The notes under the pieces were generated by a model. The model did not search any database, had not been told where the DNA came from, and worked only from the letters and a program-made list of their open reading frames with translations. Below are positions 63,703 through 64,000 of a stretch of 64,000 nucleotides of DNA, one piece after another (within the stretch, counting starts at the first letter, position 1; each line of letters begins with the position of its first letter). The stretch is from NCBI GenBank assembly GCA_023376005.1, contig CM042145.1:61115228-61179227 (forward strand), written 5' to 3'. The translations under genes and the position numbers were made by a program. The DNA is from Doryteuthis pealeii (Eukaryota; Mollusca; Cephalopoda; Myopsida; Loliginidae).

Positions 63703-63817
63703 TTGGTTTTTATTGTACTTTGATTGATTGATGAATCTTAATCATGAAATGAAATGGTGAATCTCAATTTTTTTTTAATCACTTTCTCCCATCAATTATT
63801 AATAAGATTTTCCGCTT

Positions 63818-64000
63818 AGAAAACGCAAGGTTCCTGGTTCGATACCGGTCACCGCCAACTCAGCGGCTGAGTAGCACAAATTGGATAATCTGATATATGG
63901 AATAAAGTAGAGAACTGAAAGTAGGTGTGGCGCTCCAACTCAGCAAAAACAATTTCCCTGGTCTAGCGCTAGCGAAAAAGGAATAGACTTCCTCTCTGTC
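63818..64000 (+). mobile_element. SINE family D, cut by the window end
   Basis: CAAGGTTCCTGGTTCGATACC (box B), CCAACTCAGCGGCTGAGTAG, GGTGTGGCGCTCC, TGGTCTAGCGCTAGCG, AATAGACTTCC. The box A part lies just upstream but is not recognisable. Confidence 0.75.

Overview
The window is a gene-poor, AT-rich stretch of a metazoan nuclear genome. I recognise no intact host protein-coding gene, rRNA or functional tRNA gene. It is packed with tRNA-derived SINEs, 3' ends of LARLRIGHT-type non-LTR retrotransposons, Helitron-like elements, short LTRs, MITEs, (TA)n microsatellites and kilobase-scale simple or minisatellite arrays. This mix, with tRNA-headed SINEs and abundant TA, CA and CT tracts, suits a mollusc, and most plausibly a coleoid cephalopod such as an octopus. 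That assignment is inference from repeat style; nothing here proves the species.

Layout. 1-9 kb: SINE families C and B, element A copies, an intact-looking hammerhead ribozyme motif (3373-3411, minus), a perfect 56-bp-arm palindrome (3499-3615), a GA-rich stretch between direct repeats, a Helitron G copy, and a solo LTR nested in element A (7351-7655). 9-16 kb: Helitron E copies, one carrying a roughly 70-bp-arm hairpin; a 1.1-kb polypurine array; a LINE 3' end that still encodes the LARLRIGHTRF motif; an inverted pair of element A. 16-24 kb: a 48-bp satellite array (16655-18375), a MITE, a 1.6-kb polypyrimidine tract and a 1.75-kb CT/TA minisatellite. 24-40 kb: element A copies, Helitron G copies, SINE D, a second LINE 3' end, and long unannotated AT-rich stretches. 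40-50 kb: a dense SINE cluster, two decayed LINE reverse-transcriptase fragments, a second LTR with target-site duplications, and a dead mariner transposase. 50-58.9 kb: Helitrons, a possible promoter with a first exon (51530-52102), and another CT array. 59-64 kb: a second MITE copy, a region with several hammerhead-like motifs (61.05-61.57 kb), a CA minisatellite, and SINE B and D copies.

How the pieces relate. The LINE 3' ends at 11.7-12.1 and 28.9-29.3 kb finish in a tail (GGC-TTAAATAACCC, about 10 bases, then TTGATATGCCGTTAAA) that is also the 3' end of SINE C and element A. This suggests one LINE machinery mobilises several non-autonomous families. Target-site duplications visible by eye support retroposition of SINE B (19 bp at 47 kb, 11 bp at 44 kb) and element A (11-12 bp at 49.8 kb), and LTR insertion of family F (5 bp, twice). 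The longest open frames are low-complexity artefacts of the GA, CT and CA arrays. All coordinates and family limits were read by eye, so repeat boundaries may be off by a few to tens of bases. Family letters A-G are local to this answer.
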